Shown here: positions 7,586 through 16,720 of the stretch, piece by piece
How the letters are laid out: each line of letters begins with the position of its first letter
How positions within the stretch are numbered: position 1 is the first letter of the stretch
Origin: Prevotellaceae bacterium
GTDB lineage: Bacteria; Bacteroidota; Bacteroidia; Bacteroidales; Bacteroidaceae
Direction of reading: 5' to 3'
Length of the DNA stretch: 64,000 bases
NCBI GenBank assembly: GCA_019420585.1
Contig: JAHZGX010000026.1
Span: 5,263-69,262, forward strand
Program-made: the position numbers and the translations under genes
The notes under the pieces: model-generated
What the model saw: the letters and a program-made list of their open reading frames with translations, nothing else
Databases searched by the model: none
What the model was told of the DNA's origin: nothing

Positions 7586-10500
7586 ATGAACCGGACTTCT
7601 TCCTTTATCGTGCTTGCCTCTCTCTTCTTGCTTTGCCCCATAATCGCCATGGCCCAGCAGCAAGCCGCAGGCCGCGTGACAGATGCCCTGACGGGCGAAC
7701 CCATTCCCTTTGCCACCATGTATGTGTCGGCGGGCAAGGGGACGCTGACGAACGAGGAGGGAAAGTTCGCCATTGACCTGGCAGCAGGCGAGACCCTGCA
7801 GGTCTCGTTCATGGGATACAGGAAACGGCAGTTTGCAGTAGGGAGCGTGCCCGAGACCATCAGGCTGGAACCCACCGACACGCAGATGAAGGAATTCACG
7901 GTGGTGGCTCCCAACAGCATCCTGGAGAAGATTGTCAAGCGCCTGGACAGCGAATACAGGGCACGGGAGAGCAAGTCTGCCAACTTCTTCCTGCGCCAGA
8001 CTTTTGAGCAGGAAAACGGGAGGAGAGAGATGGTGGAGAGCTTCATGAACTCGGCATCCGCGGTCAACCTTAGGAAGACGGCCGTCCTGAGTGCGAGGCA
8101 CTACCGCATGGGGGACTACTCGGAGGTGGGGAACATGTTTGCGGCCTCCAACCTTCAGCACCTCTTCGACTTTGCGCCGCGCGTCTACGAGACGCGGTTC
8201 TGGAAAGACGTGGCTGTCCCGCTGGGGGTCTGCCAGACCATCGGCTCATCCCATGCCGTGATTGGTACGTCGGGAATCCTCTCGGGCGGTGGGTCACGGA
8301 TCTTTGACAATCGCGGGGAGGTGCTTGGCTATTACGAGACCCGCATAGAGGAATACACCGAGAACGGGGAGGATTTTTTCAAGATACATTTCACGAGAAA
8401 CAAGGACCGGTACAACCGTGGGCTCGTCGTGGGCACACTCTACGTGCAGGCCAAGGGCTACAAGGTGCTGGGATTCGAGGGGCGCATGTCAAGCGTGGCG
8501 CTTGATGTCGGGAAGGACTTCTGGACAGAGGCCACTCCTGCCGACCCCGTGGTGCGCATCGGCTACACCCATCGCCGCGGCTTCACCGAGGTGGAGTATG
8601 TGATGTGCAACCTGGAGGCGGCGGGAATGAAGTGCCGCTCCATAGCCTACAATCTGGGCACGCGCAGGATAAAGCCCCGGCACGGCGGGAAGGGCGTGAA
8701 GTTGGGCGACAACCTGCTGGATGCCATCGACCGTGCGGGCTACGACTCCACGCTGTGGCGGCAGACCTATATCCAGCGCACCGCCGAGGAGGAGCGCATC
8801 GCGAGGGAGAGCACAGGGCAGGGAGGCGGCACCGGGATGGAAATGGCGCGGCAGGACATCGCCCCCAGGCTCAAGGCAGACTCCCTGGCGGGAACGGGAG
8901 GCTTCCGGCCGCTCGTGGAGCGCCTGCGTGCCTTTGGCCGTACCATACCGCAGGAGAAGATATTCATCCACATGGACAACACCTGCTACCAGCTGGGCGA
9001 CACCATCTGGTTCTCGGCCTACACCCGCCGTACGGACACAGGCCGCCCGTCGGACGTGAGCGGCGTGCTCTACGTGGAACTCTACGGGCAGGAGGGCTAT
9101 CTGGTGGAGCGCAAGCTCATACGGATGCACGATGGGCAGGGCGACGGCTTCTTTGCCCTCAACAAGATGATACAGTATGCCGGACTCTACGAACTGCGCG
9201 CCTACACGCGCTGGCAGCTCAACTGGGGCGGATATGACCGCAGGCACTCATCCTACGCCTTCCAGTGGTTCGAGTCCAAGGAACTGGAAAAGGCTTACTT
9301 CCGCGACTACGCACAGCTCTACAGCCGCGTGTTCCCGGTGTATGACAGTCCGCAGGAGCCCGGTGACTTCACGCGCGATGTCACTCTCAGGGGCAAGCGG
9401 AGATATTTCCGCCGCGACAGGGACAAGCGCAGCCTCACGCTCACGCTCTACCCCGAGGGAGGGGCGCTGGTGGAGGGACTGCCCTGCCGCATGGCCTTCG
9501 AGGCCGCATGGAACGACGGCGAGTGGGTGGACGGGTGGCTGCACAGCGGAACCGACTCTGCCAAAGTGGTGAACCGGGGACGCGGCACAATCATGATTAC
9601 TCCCACGGGAAAGAAAAAGAAGCAGAAGGTGACGTTCGTAACCGCCGACGGCATAAAGACGGAGGCACGCCTGCCCGAAGCAGACACCATGGGTGTTGCC
9701 CTGCGCATGGGGCAGGACGGAGGCCGGTGGACTGCCCACATCAGCCTGTCGGCCAACCTGCCCGCCAATGGACTTGCGCTCACCCTCATGCACGAGGGCA
9801 GGACAATGGCGTTCCGCCGGCTGGAGACTTTGGAGGAGAAGGCGGGTGGCAGGCTGTTTGCCGTGGGCGACTCCCTGCTGGAAGGCTCCGGCGTTTATCA
9901 GCTGACCGTCTTTGACGGCCGCGGGCGCGTGTATGCCGACCGCCTCTTCTTCGTCAGGAGCGGGCAGGACATGCAGCCCACCCTCTCGGTGAGCGGGCTC
10001 AAGCCGGAATATGCCCCTTACGAGCCCGTGAGCCTGCGTGTGAAATCCCGGCAGGGCGAGGGCTGCGTGTCGCTCACGGTGAGGGACGACAACATGCGCG
10101 ACTTCCTGCATGACAGCGGCAGCATCCTCACCGAGATGCTTCTTGCCAGCGAGATACGCGGATTCGTGCCGCAGCCCGGCTGGTACTTCGAGCGCGACGA
10201 TGAGGAGAGGCGCACGGGGCTTGACCTGCTGATGATGACACAGGGCTGGCGACGCTTCCGCTGGCAGGAGATGGCCGTACGCGGAGCATGGGAACTGAGC
10301 CAGCCAGCCGAACAGGCACCTGTCATACGGGGCAAGGTGTACAAGCGCAATGCAGACTATGTCAACGTCCATAGCAGTTCCGACATGATGGAACTGAGGC
10401 CCGCACTGTCTGCCCTCTTACACCGTGATGACATCTTCTTGCAGTCCGCAACTCCATCCCTGATGGGTAATGCCCGGGGAAGTCTGGGAGCCACCGATGA

Positions 10501-11791
10501 TGACATCAGCAGCACAGAGAATACCTTCCGGGAACAGGAACAGGCCTTCCGGGAGCAGGAGGGGAAGACGCAGCGGCAAGATGAGCAATACGCACGCACG
10601 CAGCGATACCAAAAATGCGACAAGGACATCAAGGTACACTCCGAACTGCTGTCGATGGACGGGACAAAGATATCCATAAACGAGCGCGTGACCAGGAACG
10701 GACGCTTCCAGATACAGTTGCCGCCCTTTTATGGCGATGCCGCCTTCTTCCTCAGTGCCGCCGATACCACCAAGTGGAGCAGGCGCAAGCGCAGGAAATA
10801 CACGTGGATACAGGGGATGGAATACGATTTCAATGACCAGCGCGCTCCGCTGAAGAGGTCCAGCAGACGGCGTTTCGATATTCCTCCCGCCGACTACATC
10901 TCGCGCGTGCAATGGCCTTACCCTCGCTTCATGTCGCCCTACACCTATTACCAGACTACGCTGGCACAGAGGATGGAGAGGAGTGACAGCATATCGCCCT
11001 TCTCACTGGATGCCGACAGCACGTACCTGATGAGGGAGGTGCGGGTGCACGCGCGGCACAACGGCCTGCGCGCCTTCGATGACTCGCAGCCTTGTCTCAT
11101 CGTGGATGCGGGGGAAGCGGGAAACATCACCTTCGATGCCGGCATAAGCAGTTACGCGCGCTACCTGGTGGCCGACTACGGGCTGGACTATCCCTTCGTG
11201 CAGGCTCCCGGTTGGCGTGAAAGCACGCCGACCAAGAACACCCAATACAGCAACATAGAGTCAAGATTCGGAATCACGCCCACCCGCAGGGCACTGTCTC
11301 CATACCGCGAGATGTTCGAGGGCGTGCCCGAGGACTCGCTCTATGCGCGGAAGTATCTGGTGTCATTTCCCACGATACTGTCCAAGGAAGAGGCATGGGA
11401 CTACATGCGGGGCACCGACAAAATGCTCCTCTACACCGACTACAACCGCCGCCTGCCCGGCAACTGGCGTTACAAGGGCACCGACCTGCCCGTCACCACA
11501 ACGGTCAGTTATCCCTACCAGGACCAGACCGAACGCATGCGCTACCGCGACCGCTACTACGTCCTGCATGGCTTTGCCTGGCCTGCCGAGTTCTACAGTC
11601 CCGACTACAGCAAAGGCCATCTGCCCGACACGCCCACCGATTACCGCCGCACGCTCTACTGGAACCCTCGTCTGCCACTCGACCGGAACGGAGAGGCCGA
11701 AGTGAAGTTCTACAACTGCTCACGCCAGACAGAACCAAGTGCGGATGCACAAGGGCAGGCCGCCGACGGCACACTGCTCTGGAACGAATGA
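7586..11791 (+). CDS. exported CarboxypepD_reg-like + MG2 domain protein
   Basis: A 1401-residue exported protein. The start at 7586 gives a clean signal peptide (SSFIVLASLFLLCPIIAMA, cleavage near residue 22); the longer frame from 7538 would run through the hairpin. Residues ~25-105 are a carboxypeptidase-regulatory-like beta-sandwich (AGRVTDALTGEPIPFATMYV … VSFMGYRKRQF), as at the N-terminus of SusC-type receptors. Residues ~110-400 resemble the DUF5686-type region (ILEKIVKRLDSEYRAR). From ~450 on it is a paralog of the 2977 gene: MG2 domain (IPQEKIFIHMDNT, GDTIWFSAY), plug-like MREVRVHARH near 1148, and the same GQAADGTLLWN end. No beta-barrel follows. It probably acts at the outer membrane or cell surface; its function is unknown. 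Confidence 0.8.
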   Translation: MNRTSSFIVLASLFLLCPIIAMAQQQAAGRVTDALTGEPIPFATMYVSAGKGTLTNEEGKFAIDLAAGETLQVSFMGYRKRQFAVGSVPETIRLEPTDTQMKEFTVVAPNSILEKIVKRLDSEYRARESKSANFFLRQTFEQENGRREMVESFMNSASAVNLRKTAVLSARHYRMGDYSEVGNMFAASNLQHLFDFAPRVYETRFWKDVAVPLGVCQTIGSSHAVIGTSGILSGGGSRIFDNRGEVLGYYETRIEEYTENGEDFFKIHFTRNKDRYNRGLVVGTLYVQAKGYKVLGFEGRMSSVALDVGKDFWTEATPADPVVRIGYTHRRGFTEVEYVMCNLEAAGMKCRSIAYNLGTRRIKPRHGGKGVKLGDNLLDAIDRAGYDSTLWRQTYIQRTAEEERIARESTGQGGGTGMEMARQDIAPRLKADSLAGTGGFRPLVERLRAFGRTIPQEKIFIHMDNTCYQLGDTIWFSAYTRRTDTGRPSDVSGVLYVELYGQEGYLVERKLIRMHDGQGDGFFALNKMIQYAGLYELRAYTRWQLNWGGYDRRHSSYAFQWFESKELEKAYFRDYAQLYSRVFPVYDSPQEPGDFTRDVTLRGKRRYFRRDRDKRSLTLTLYPEGGALVEGLPCRMAFEAAWNDGEWVDGWLHSGTDSAKVVNRGRGTIMITPTGKKKKQKVTFVTADGIKTEARLPEADTMGVALRMGQDGGRWTAHISLSANLPANGLALTLMHEGRTMAFRRLETLEEKAGGRLFAVGDSLLEGSGVYQLTVFDGRGRVYADRLFFVRSGQDMQPTLSVSGLKPEYAPYEPVSLRVKSRQGEGCVSLTVRDDNMRDFLHDSGSILTEMLLASEIRGFVPQPGWYFERDDEERRTGLDLLMMTQGWRRFRWQEMAVRGAWELSQPAEQAPVIRGKVYKRNADYVNVHSSSDMMELRPALSALLHRDDIFLQSATPSLMGNARGSLGATDDDISSTENTFREQEQAFREQEGKTQRQDEQYARTQRYQKCDKDIKVHSELLSMDGTKISINERVTRNGRFQIQLPPFYGDAAFFLSAADTTKWSRRKRRKYTWIQGMEYDFNDQRAPLKRSSRRRFDIPPADYISRVQWPYPRFMSPYTYYQTTLAQRMERSDSISPFSLDADSTYLMREVRVHARHNGLRAFDDSQPCLIVDAGEAGNITFDAGISSYARYLVADYGLDYPFVQAPGWRESTPTKNTQYSNIESRFGITPTRRALSPYREMFEGVPEDSLYARKYLVSFPTILSKEEAWDYMRGTDKMLLYTDYNRRLPGNWRYKGTDLPVTTTVSYPYQDQTERMRYRDRYYVLHGFAWPAEFYSPDYSKGHLPDTPTDYRRTLYWNPRLPLDRNGEAEVKFYNCSRQTEPSADAQGQAADGTLLWNE

Positions 11792-11875
11792 GGCAGGGCG
11801 GAAGCGTGCATGTCTCAAGCCAACGGCATGGCACGCTCAAGTCAATGATATTCGGGAGGGAAGAGTGGGGCATAA

Positions 11876-11922
11876 GAAAGGAAGCCGCACCACGGTGAAT
11901 CCTGTGGCGCGGCTTCTCTTTG
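11876..11922. terminator. convergent terminator
   Basis: AAAGGAAGCCGC pairs with GCGGCTTCTCTTT around an internal loop, between the + MG2 gene and the - DUF4738 gene. A-rich and T-rich flanks suit termination in both directions. Confidence 0.6.
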
Positions 11923-11948
11923 TCAGTATCTTATGGTTTGCTCCCCGT

Positions 11949-12506
11949 TCACACTCCCTCTTCGTCTATGCAGGAGTCGGCGGGGTTCTCGTTGATGGGG
12001 GTCTTGTCATGCTCTATGCTGATGCTGCCGTCCTGTGCCACTTTGACGAGGAACGGTTGCGTCATGTCGCTCTCGGGATAACTGACGCAAGTGCCGAAGG
12101 TGAGCAGCCCGTCTTCGTACCCGATGCAGCGGAATCCGTCGAACATGCCGTGCTTGCGGAACTCCTCTGTTATCAGCGAAGCGAAGTCTTTCTTTGTGAA
12201 CTGTCGTTTCAGGAAGGGCTTCCCGTCTTTCTCTATGGTCAGTTCAAAGAGGTTGTCCCTGAACTTCGTGCCGTACTGGTCAATTACCACGGGCAGAGAA
12301 TTGCATGGTTCCCGGTGGATGATGAATGTCACATGGCTGTTCCATGCTCTCAGGCTGTCATTGAAGTCGCAGGCAGCCATGCTGTGCGTCACCGTGTCCT
12401 GCTCCACGGCCGGCAGCAGTTCCATGGTTTCTTTCTCCTTGTTTCCCTTGCATGCTGCCAGTGTCATGGCCAGCACGGCCAGTATCATGAATGTCTTTTG
12501 CCTCAT
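11949..12506 (-). CDS. DUF4738-like lipoprotein
   Basis: A 185-residue protein with a type II signal peptide (FMILAVLAMTLAAC; lipobox LAAC, lipidated Cys at residue 19). The mature part begins with a charged KGNKEKET linker. I assign DUF4738 with moderate confidence from its size, lipobox and the CNSLPVVIDQYGTKFRDNLFELTI core; its function is unknown. It probably faces the periplasm on the inner or outer membrane. It is monocistronic: its own promoter lies upstream and a convergent terminator follows. Confidence 0.7.
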   Translation of the reverse strand: MRQKTFMILAVLAMTLAACKGNKEKETMELLPAVEQDTVTHSMAACDFNDSLRAWNSHVTFIIHREPCNSLPVVIDQYGTKFRDNLFELTIEKDGKPFLKRQFTKKDFASLITEEFRKHGMFDGFRCIGYEDGLLTFGTCVSYPESDMTQPFLVKVAQDGSISIEHDKTPINENPADSCIDEEGV

Positions 12507-12547
12507 TTCTGTTTGTTTTGTGTGTGGTTGTCCTGTTTAACCATAGA

Positions 12548-12555
12548 CAAAGTTA
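12548..12555 (-). promoter_or_regulatory. -7 box TAACTTTG for the DUF4738 gene
   Basis: On -, an ATTG, about 20 nt, then TAACTTTG, about 42 nt before the ATG at 12506. Both boxes and the spacing fit the Bacteroidota consensus. Confidence 0.7.
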
Positions 12556-12717
12556 GCGTATTTTTCTTTCCTATGCAATAATCTTCATCCTGATGTGGGG
12601 CATTTCCCTTTTCGCTTGCTGTCATTGCGCGGCATTCCCTGTTGTGCCTGCCGGTGCTTTTCCTTCTGTCGTGCGTTAAAATACGTTCGTTTGCCGTGTT
12701 TCCTTTGATAAATTCTG

Positions 12718-12725
12718 TAACTTTG
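12718..12725 (+). promoter_or_regulatory. -7 box TAACTTTG for the DUF4230 pair
   Basis: TAACTTTG ends 7 nt before the ATG at 12733. With a start point about 4-7 nt after the box, the mRNA would be leaderless or nearly so. Confidence 0.7.
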
Positions 12726-12732
12726 CCTCACT

Positions 12733-13449
12733 ATGAAGCGCGTACTGTTTTATTTGCTGCTCATATCCGCTGTGGTTTTCCTTGCCTTGGGCGGACTGCG
12801 TGACTGCTCCCTGCATAAGGTGCTGGGTGACAGTCATGCTGAACCTGTGGCTGTTGACACGGTGGATGCCGTGATGCGGCTGCGGGCACAGAGCCGCCTG
12901 TATACTTCGGAGTACCGCATGCACAAGATTGTCACTCATGACGACCTCCTGCGCTTCCAGGGCAGTTTTCTGGGATTTGATTATGACAAGACCTTCCACT
13001 TGGGCGACCGCAAGATTGCCTTGCCCATTGATGTCACCTTCAAGGCCTATGTGGACTTCTCTTCTTTCTCAGAGCGCAATGTGGAGCGCTATGACTCCCT
13101 TATCCACATCATCCTGCCAGACCCTCGTGTCATTCTCACTTCGTCTGCCGTGGACCATGCGGGCGTGCGCCAGTACACCAGCCTGTTCCGCAGCGGCTAT
13201 ACAGACCGTGAGATGGCCGAACTCACCGCGCAGGGGGTGGAGAGCATCATTGCCGGCATAGGGCAGACAGATATAATAGAACGCGCGCGCGAGAGTGCCG
13301 CGCGCATTATCATACCACTCATGCAGCAGTTAGGTTACAGGGCCGATCACGTGGTGGTCACGTTCCGCCAGGGGCTTGACCTCAGTGATCCTGCCGTGTT
13401 CTATGACAGCGAGCATTCCGTGGTGCGCTGGGAAGGAGGCAAGCGATGA
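12733..13449 (+). CDS. DUF4230 domain protein
   Basis: A 238-residue membrane-anchored protein: one N-terminal hydrophobic segment (VLFYLLLISAVVFLALGGL, residues ~4-22), then a DUF4230 domain recognisable from SEYRMHKIVTHDD, the DVTFKAYVDFSSFSERNV strand pair and the conserved LPDPRVILTSSAVDH. The C-terminal part outside the membrane is alpha/beta. The function of DUF4230 is unknown; members are often near envelope genes. The only usable start is the ATG at 12733, 7 nt behind the -7 box. The stop overlaps the start of the next DUF4230 gene by 4 nt (ATGA), so the two are translationally coupled. Confidence 0.8.
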   Translation: MKRVLFYLLLISAVVFLALGGLRDCSLHKVLGDSHAEPVAVDTVDAVMRLRAQSRLYTSEYRMHKIVTHDDLLRFQGSFLGFDYDKTFHLGDRKIALPIDVTFKAYVDFSSFSERNVERYDSLIHIILPDPRVILTSSAVDHAGVRQYTSLFRSGYTDREMAELTAQGVESIIAGIGQTDIIERARESAARIIIPLMQQLGYRADHVVVTFRQGLDLSDPAVFYDSEHSVVRWEGGKR

Positions 13450-14063
13450 GGTTTCTCTGTCGTTGGCTCTTGCGTCTGTGTTTCTTGGCATTGGCGGTAT
13501 TGGCGGTGATGTTGGCTGTCCGGCACTTTGTTGCGGGCAAGCCTTGGCCTTCATTCTTCGGCTTTTCACTGAGCCGTCCTCTTGTTGCAGAGCCCACTCC
13601 CATGCGCATCCGGGCCGTGCGCGACATTGGCCAGTGGGAGTTCCTAAGCGTTGACGACGAGGAGGTGGTCGACACCATACGTCGCCACTGGCTCACCACA
13701 GATGACCGTTTGGTGCGCATCTACAGAGGCACGTTGCGCCTGGGCATTGACTTCCGCCAGTGTGCCGATGATTGGGCGTTGGCCTACGGAGATACCGTGA
13801 AGGTGCGCATGCCCGAGGTGCACTTGCTTGACCATCTGTTTGTCGATGAGGCTAGAGCCAGGAGTTTCTATGAGAGTGGGCACTGGGATGCCGCCACCCG
13901 TACCGACATGCTCCACAGAGCCGAGGCCGCCATGCGCAGGCGTTGCCTCACCCCCGAGAACATGCAGTTGGCACAGCAGGCTGCCCGTGAGCAACTGACG
14001 CGTTTCTTCTTGGCTCTGGGCTACTCTCATGTTGTGTTTGAGGGTGATGAGAGAGAGGAATAA
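13446..14063 (+). CDS. second DUF4230-type protein
   Basis: A 205-residue protein with an N-terminal transmembrane segment (LLRLCFLALAVLAVMLAV, residues ~8-25) and a diverged DUF4230-like domain: RAVRDIGQWEFLSVDDEEVVDT corresponds to the start of the family core, LRLGIDF and KVRMPEVHLLDHLFVDEA to the later strands. It overlaps the upstream DUF4230 gene by 4 nt. Tandem, overlapping DUF4230 genes suggest a hetero-oligomer or a split function, but this is inference. Confidence 0.75.
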   Translation: MRFLCRWLLRLCFLALAVLAVMLAVRHFVAGKPWPSFFGFSLSRPLVAEPTPMRIRAVRDIGQWEFLSVDDEEVVDTIRRHWLTTDDRLVRIYRGTLRLGIDFRQCADDWALAYGDTVKVRMPEVHLLDHLFVDEARARSFYESGHWDAATRTDMLHRAEAAMRRRCLTPENMQLAQQAAREQLTRFFLALGYSHVVFEGDEREE

Positions 14064-14262
14064 GGTTTTTTCCTGCTTCCTGTCTTTGTCCATGGATTAC
14101 TTTTCGTAGAGGGACAGGAGAACTGATTGAGAGGAACTGGAATTTGTGACAAGCCTTCCATGCAAATGAGGAAAAGAATATGCCTTCTGCCTGCTACCGT
14201 ACTTCTTGCTTCTCCGATTCAAAAAGAATGGTTCAGTTTATTGCTGTAAATAGAAAAAGCAG

Positions 14263-14270
14263 TAACTTTG
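14263..14270 (+). promoter_or_regulatory. -7 box TAACTTTG for the barrel-like gene
   Basis: ATTG, 19 nt, then TAACTTTG; the ATG follows 31 nt later. This is a good match to the Bacteroidota promoter. The rest of 14064-14301 holds nothing else I can identify. Confidence 0.7.
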
Positions 14271-14301
14271 TATTAGTTATATAATAAACCCAAACAACGT
14301 T

Positions 14302-14772
14302 ATGAAGAAATTTTTGACTTTGGTGGTAGTGGCTCTCATGAGTTGCACCGCAGTGATGGCTCAGAAAGAGAAAGGCCTGACATGGGCTGTAGAGGGCGGT
14401 ATCGGCAGTGAGTTGGAATTGGGCGGCCGTGCACAGTACGGTCTTTGCAAGTATCTGGCTTGGGACGTGCTCAATGCGAAGTATGCCTTTGACTATACTG
14501 GCAAGAATGCGCATGAGTGGGAACTGACCACGGGTGTGCGTGCTTTCAGCCCTTCGTTCGGTCCCAACCTGAAGGCTTTTGCCGCTCTTGACCTTGGTTA
14601 TGGCGGCATCAAAGTGGCAGAAGATGGCTATGATGCAGCACATTGCTTTGCCTTGGACTTCACTATAGGTCTGCAAGTATATAAAGGGCTGTATCTGGGC
14701 TACGGCTTCGGCGGCCTGTTCAAGGATGGAAGCCATAAGGATCATCTGCTCCGCATAGGTTATATGTTCTGA
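14302..14772 (+). CDS. small exported barrel-like protein
   Basis: A 156-residue protein with a signal peptide (FLTLVVVALMSCTAVMAQ, cleavage near residue 20). The mature part alternates polar and aromatic or glycine residues in short strands (WAVEGGIGSELELGG, LDLGYGGIKVA, LGYGFGGLF) and ends in a C-terminal Phe (RIGYMF). This is the pattern of small 8-strand outer-membrane beta-barrels. I do not recognise a named family. It is monocistronic, with its own promoter and a clear terminator. A Cys inside the signal peptide (LMSC) could alternatively be a weak lipobox. Confidence 0.65.
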   Translation: MKKFLTLVVVALMSCTAVMAQKEKGLTWAVEGGIGSELELGGRAQYGLCKYLAWDVLNAKYAFDYTGKNAHEWELTTGVRAFSPSFGPNLKAFAALDLGYGGIKVAEDGYDAAHCFALDFTIGLQVYKGLYLGYGFGGLFKDGSHKDHLLRIGYMF

Positions 14773-14843
14773 CCGTCGGTGGAGTAGAAGCATACAGAGA
14801 AACTCCAAAAAGTTTGTATTATACACACATTGTTTTTATGTGG

Positions 14844-14879
14844 AAGGAGGGATAGCAAGTGATTGCAGTCCCTCCTTTT
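14844..14879 (+). terminator. intrinsic terminator after the barrel-like gene
   Basis: AAGGAGGGA (14844-14852) pairs with TCCCTCCTT (14869-14877), followed by TTC; it lies ~70 nt after the stop. Confidence 0.75.
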
Positions 14880-14928
14880 CTTGTTTGTCTTTCCTCTTGG
14901 GGGATGCTTTCCGGCATCCTTCCTCCTT

Positions 14929-15156
14929 GCAAGAGTCTTTTGCCCCGATTCTTGAAAAGACACCACGAAAACGCCTCAACTGGGAAAAAATAATTTTCCA
15001 GTTGGAGAAATATTTTTTTCTAGTTGGAAAAATAATATGCGCGATAATCCTTATAGGCCAAGAATATCTTTGCCGGGCAATATGAACTGCCCTAAAAGGC
15101 AAAATCCATCTGCCTTTACGGGGTACAGTACTGCTGCATGTGCAAAGTTAAGGAGG
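14929..15156. repeat. dispersed intergenic repeat, copy 1
   Basis: An A-rich half (GCAAGAGTCTTTTG … CAACTGGG, A run, TTTTCCAGTTGG …) and a 59-bp tail (15098-15156: GGCAAAATCCATCTGCC … CAGTACTGCTGCATGTGCA) both recur, diverged, at 31116-31422; the tail is ~52/59 identical. No gene is supported within it. Its tail contains a - strand TAACTTTG box at 15143-15150. Confidence 0.75.
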
Positions 15157-15228
15157 GTGTGTCGAAATGCGCATTATGACACATCCTCTGACACTGCGGT
15201 GCTGCAGGTGCAGAGGAGCAAAAAGAAG

Positions 15229-15270
15229 AGGAGGGCGCATCCTTTATGCCGGGATGCGTCCTCCTTTTTA
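15229..15270. terminator. bidirectional terminator of the efflux operon
   Basis: AGGAGGGCGCATCC (15229-15242) pairs with GGATGCGTCCTCCT (15252-15265, one G-T pair). It is flanked by AAAAAG on the left and TTTTTA on the right. It lies 18 nt past the end of the - strand efflux operon. Confidence 0.85.
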
Positions 15271-15288
15271 ATTGAATGAGGATGATGC

Positions 15289-16704
15289 CTACTTTTCCAC
15301 GTCAGAACCTCCACCCAGTGCCTGGTACAGGTTGATGGTGTTGGAGATTACGTTGTAGTCATTGGCCACCTGATTGAGTTGTGCGCTGAGCAGGCTGCTC
15401 TGTGCCGTGAGAATCTGCAGATAGTTGATACTGGTTAAGTCCCACAGTTTCTGTGTCGCATCCACGGCATTCTCGAGGCTTTTCACCTGGTTGGCCAAGT
15501 ATTCCTTCTTGGCCTGTGCAGTATGCACGGCGGACATGGCTGTGTTTACCTCAGAGCCGGCATCAAGCAGCGTCTGCTGGAAGCCCAGGGTAGCCACCTC
15601 AAGTTCTGCCTTGCTGTTTTTGTAGGCGGCACGCAGTTTCCCGTTCTGGAAGATGGGCTGCGTGAGACTTGCCACGGCAGCCATGATGAGTCCTCCGGGA
15701 TTCACCACTCCCAGCCCGCTGATGCTGTTGGAGTATTGTCCGCTGGCAGAGATGTTGAGTGCCGGATAGAAGGCGGCCTTGGCAATGTTCTTGTTGTAGA
15801 ACGCACTGGCGAGCGCAAGTTCGGCCTGCTTTACGTCAGGGCGACGGCTGAGCAGCCCGATGGGCAAGCCTGTGGTACACACTGCTGGGGTGCGGAAGGT
15901 GGCCAGGGTACCACGTTCGATGTGCGAAGGAGTCTCGCCACAAAGCGTGCTGATGGAGTTCTCCACCTGCTTGATGTTGTTCTGCAAATCCAGCATACTG
16001 GTGCTGATGCTCCAGTAGTTGGCTTCGGCACTTGCCACTGCAGCCTGATTGGCCTGTCCTGCGTCAAAGAGCATCTTGGTCATGTCTACGTTCTTCTTCC
16101 ACGTTTCAGATGTCTCGGTGGCAATGCGCAGTTGTTCATCCAGCATGGCCAGGGTGTAATAGAGATTGGCCACGTTAGCAATGAGTGCGGTCTTCACGCT
16201 TTGGCGTACTGACTTTTGGCTTTCCAGTGCCACCTCTGCCTTTTTCTTGGAATTGCGCAGAGAGGCGAAACAGTCAATCTGCCAACTCATGGACAATGGG
16301 AATGCGTAGGTCTTGCTTGCCCCGTTGCCCATGATGCCCTGATATTTGTCACGGTCGTAGGGATCCACAATCCCGCTGATGGTTCCGCTGGGAGCAAAGG
16401 CAAAACTGGGTGCAAAGGCAAGGCGTGCAGACTTCAGGTTGTTCTGCATCTCCTGTATGCGCAGGTCTGCCTGCTTCATGTTGGTGTTTTGGGCAAGTGC
16501 CTTCTCTATGAGAGACTGCAGGGTGGGATCCGTGAACACCTGACGCCACTCTATGTCACCCAGTCCAGTGTCACCGCCGCTTTGGGCATCACCGTAGATG
16601 CCCTCGGCCGTGACGGAGGCGGGACGCTCGTAACTCTTGTATACCCCGCAACTGCTCATGAGAGCGGTTGCAAGGGCTATAGTCAATATCTTGTATGCTT
16701 TCAT
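15289..16704 (-). CDS. outer-membrane efflux channel lipoprotein (TolC/OprM family)
   Basis: A 471-residue outer-membrane factor forming the exit duct of the RND pump encoded just upstream. The signal peptide ends in a lipobox (TALMSSC, Cys about residue 19), so it is a lipoprotein like OprM. The two internal repeats of the family are visible: each has a coiled alpha-hairpin (MKQADLRIQEMQNNLKSARL; KAELEVATLGFQQTLLDAGS) and barrel strands (FAFAPSGTISG; NISASGQYSN). The conserved RRPDVKQAELAL lies in the middle. It is the last gene of the operon, 16 nt after the pump gene. Confidence 0.93.
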   Translation of the reverse strand: MKAYKILTIALATALMSSCGVYKSYERPASVTAEGIYGDAQSGGDTGLGDIEWRQVFTDPTLQSLIEKALAQNTNMKQADLRIQEMQNNLKSARLAFAPSFAFAPSGTISGIVDPYDRDKYQGIMGNGASKTYAFPLSMSWQIDCFASLRNSKKKAEVALESQKSVRQSVKTALIANVANLYYTLAMLDEQLRIATETSETWKKNVDMTKMLFDAGQANQAAVASAEANYWSISTSMLDLQNNIKQVENSISTLCGETPSHIERGTLATFRTPAVCTTGLPIGLLSRRPDVKQAELALASAFYNKNIAKAAFYPALNISASGQYSNSISGLGVVNPGGLIMAAVASLTQPIFQNGKLRAAYKNSKAELEVATLGFQQTLLDAGSEVNTAMSAVHTAQAKKEYLANQVKSLENAVDATQKLWDLTSINYLQILTAQSSLLSAQLNQVANDYNVISNTINLYQALGGGSDVEK

Positions 16705-16720
16705 TGCTTGATGTGTGAAG

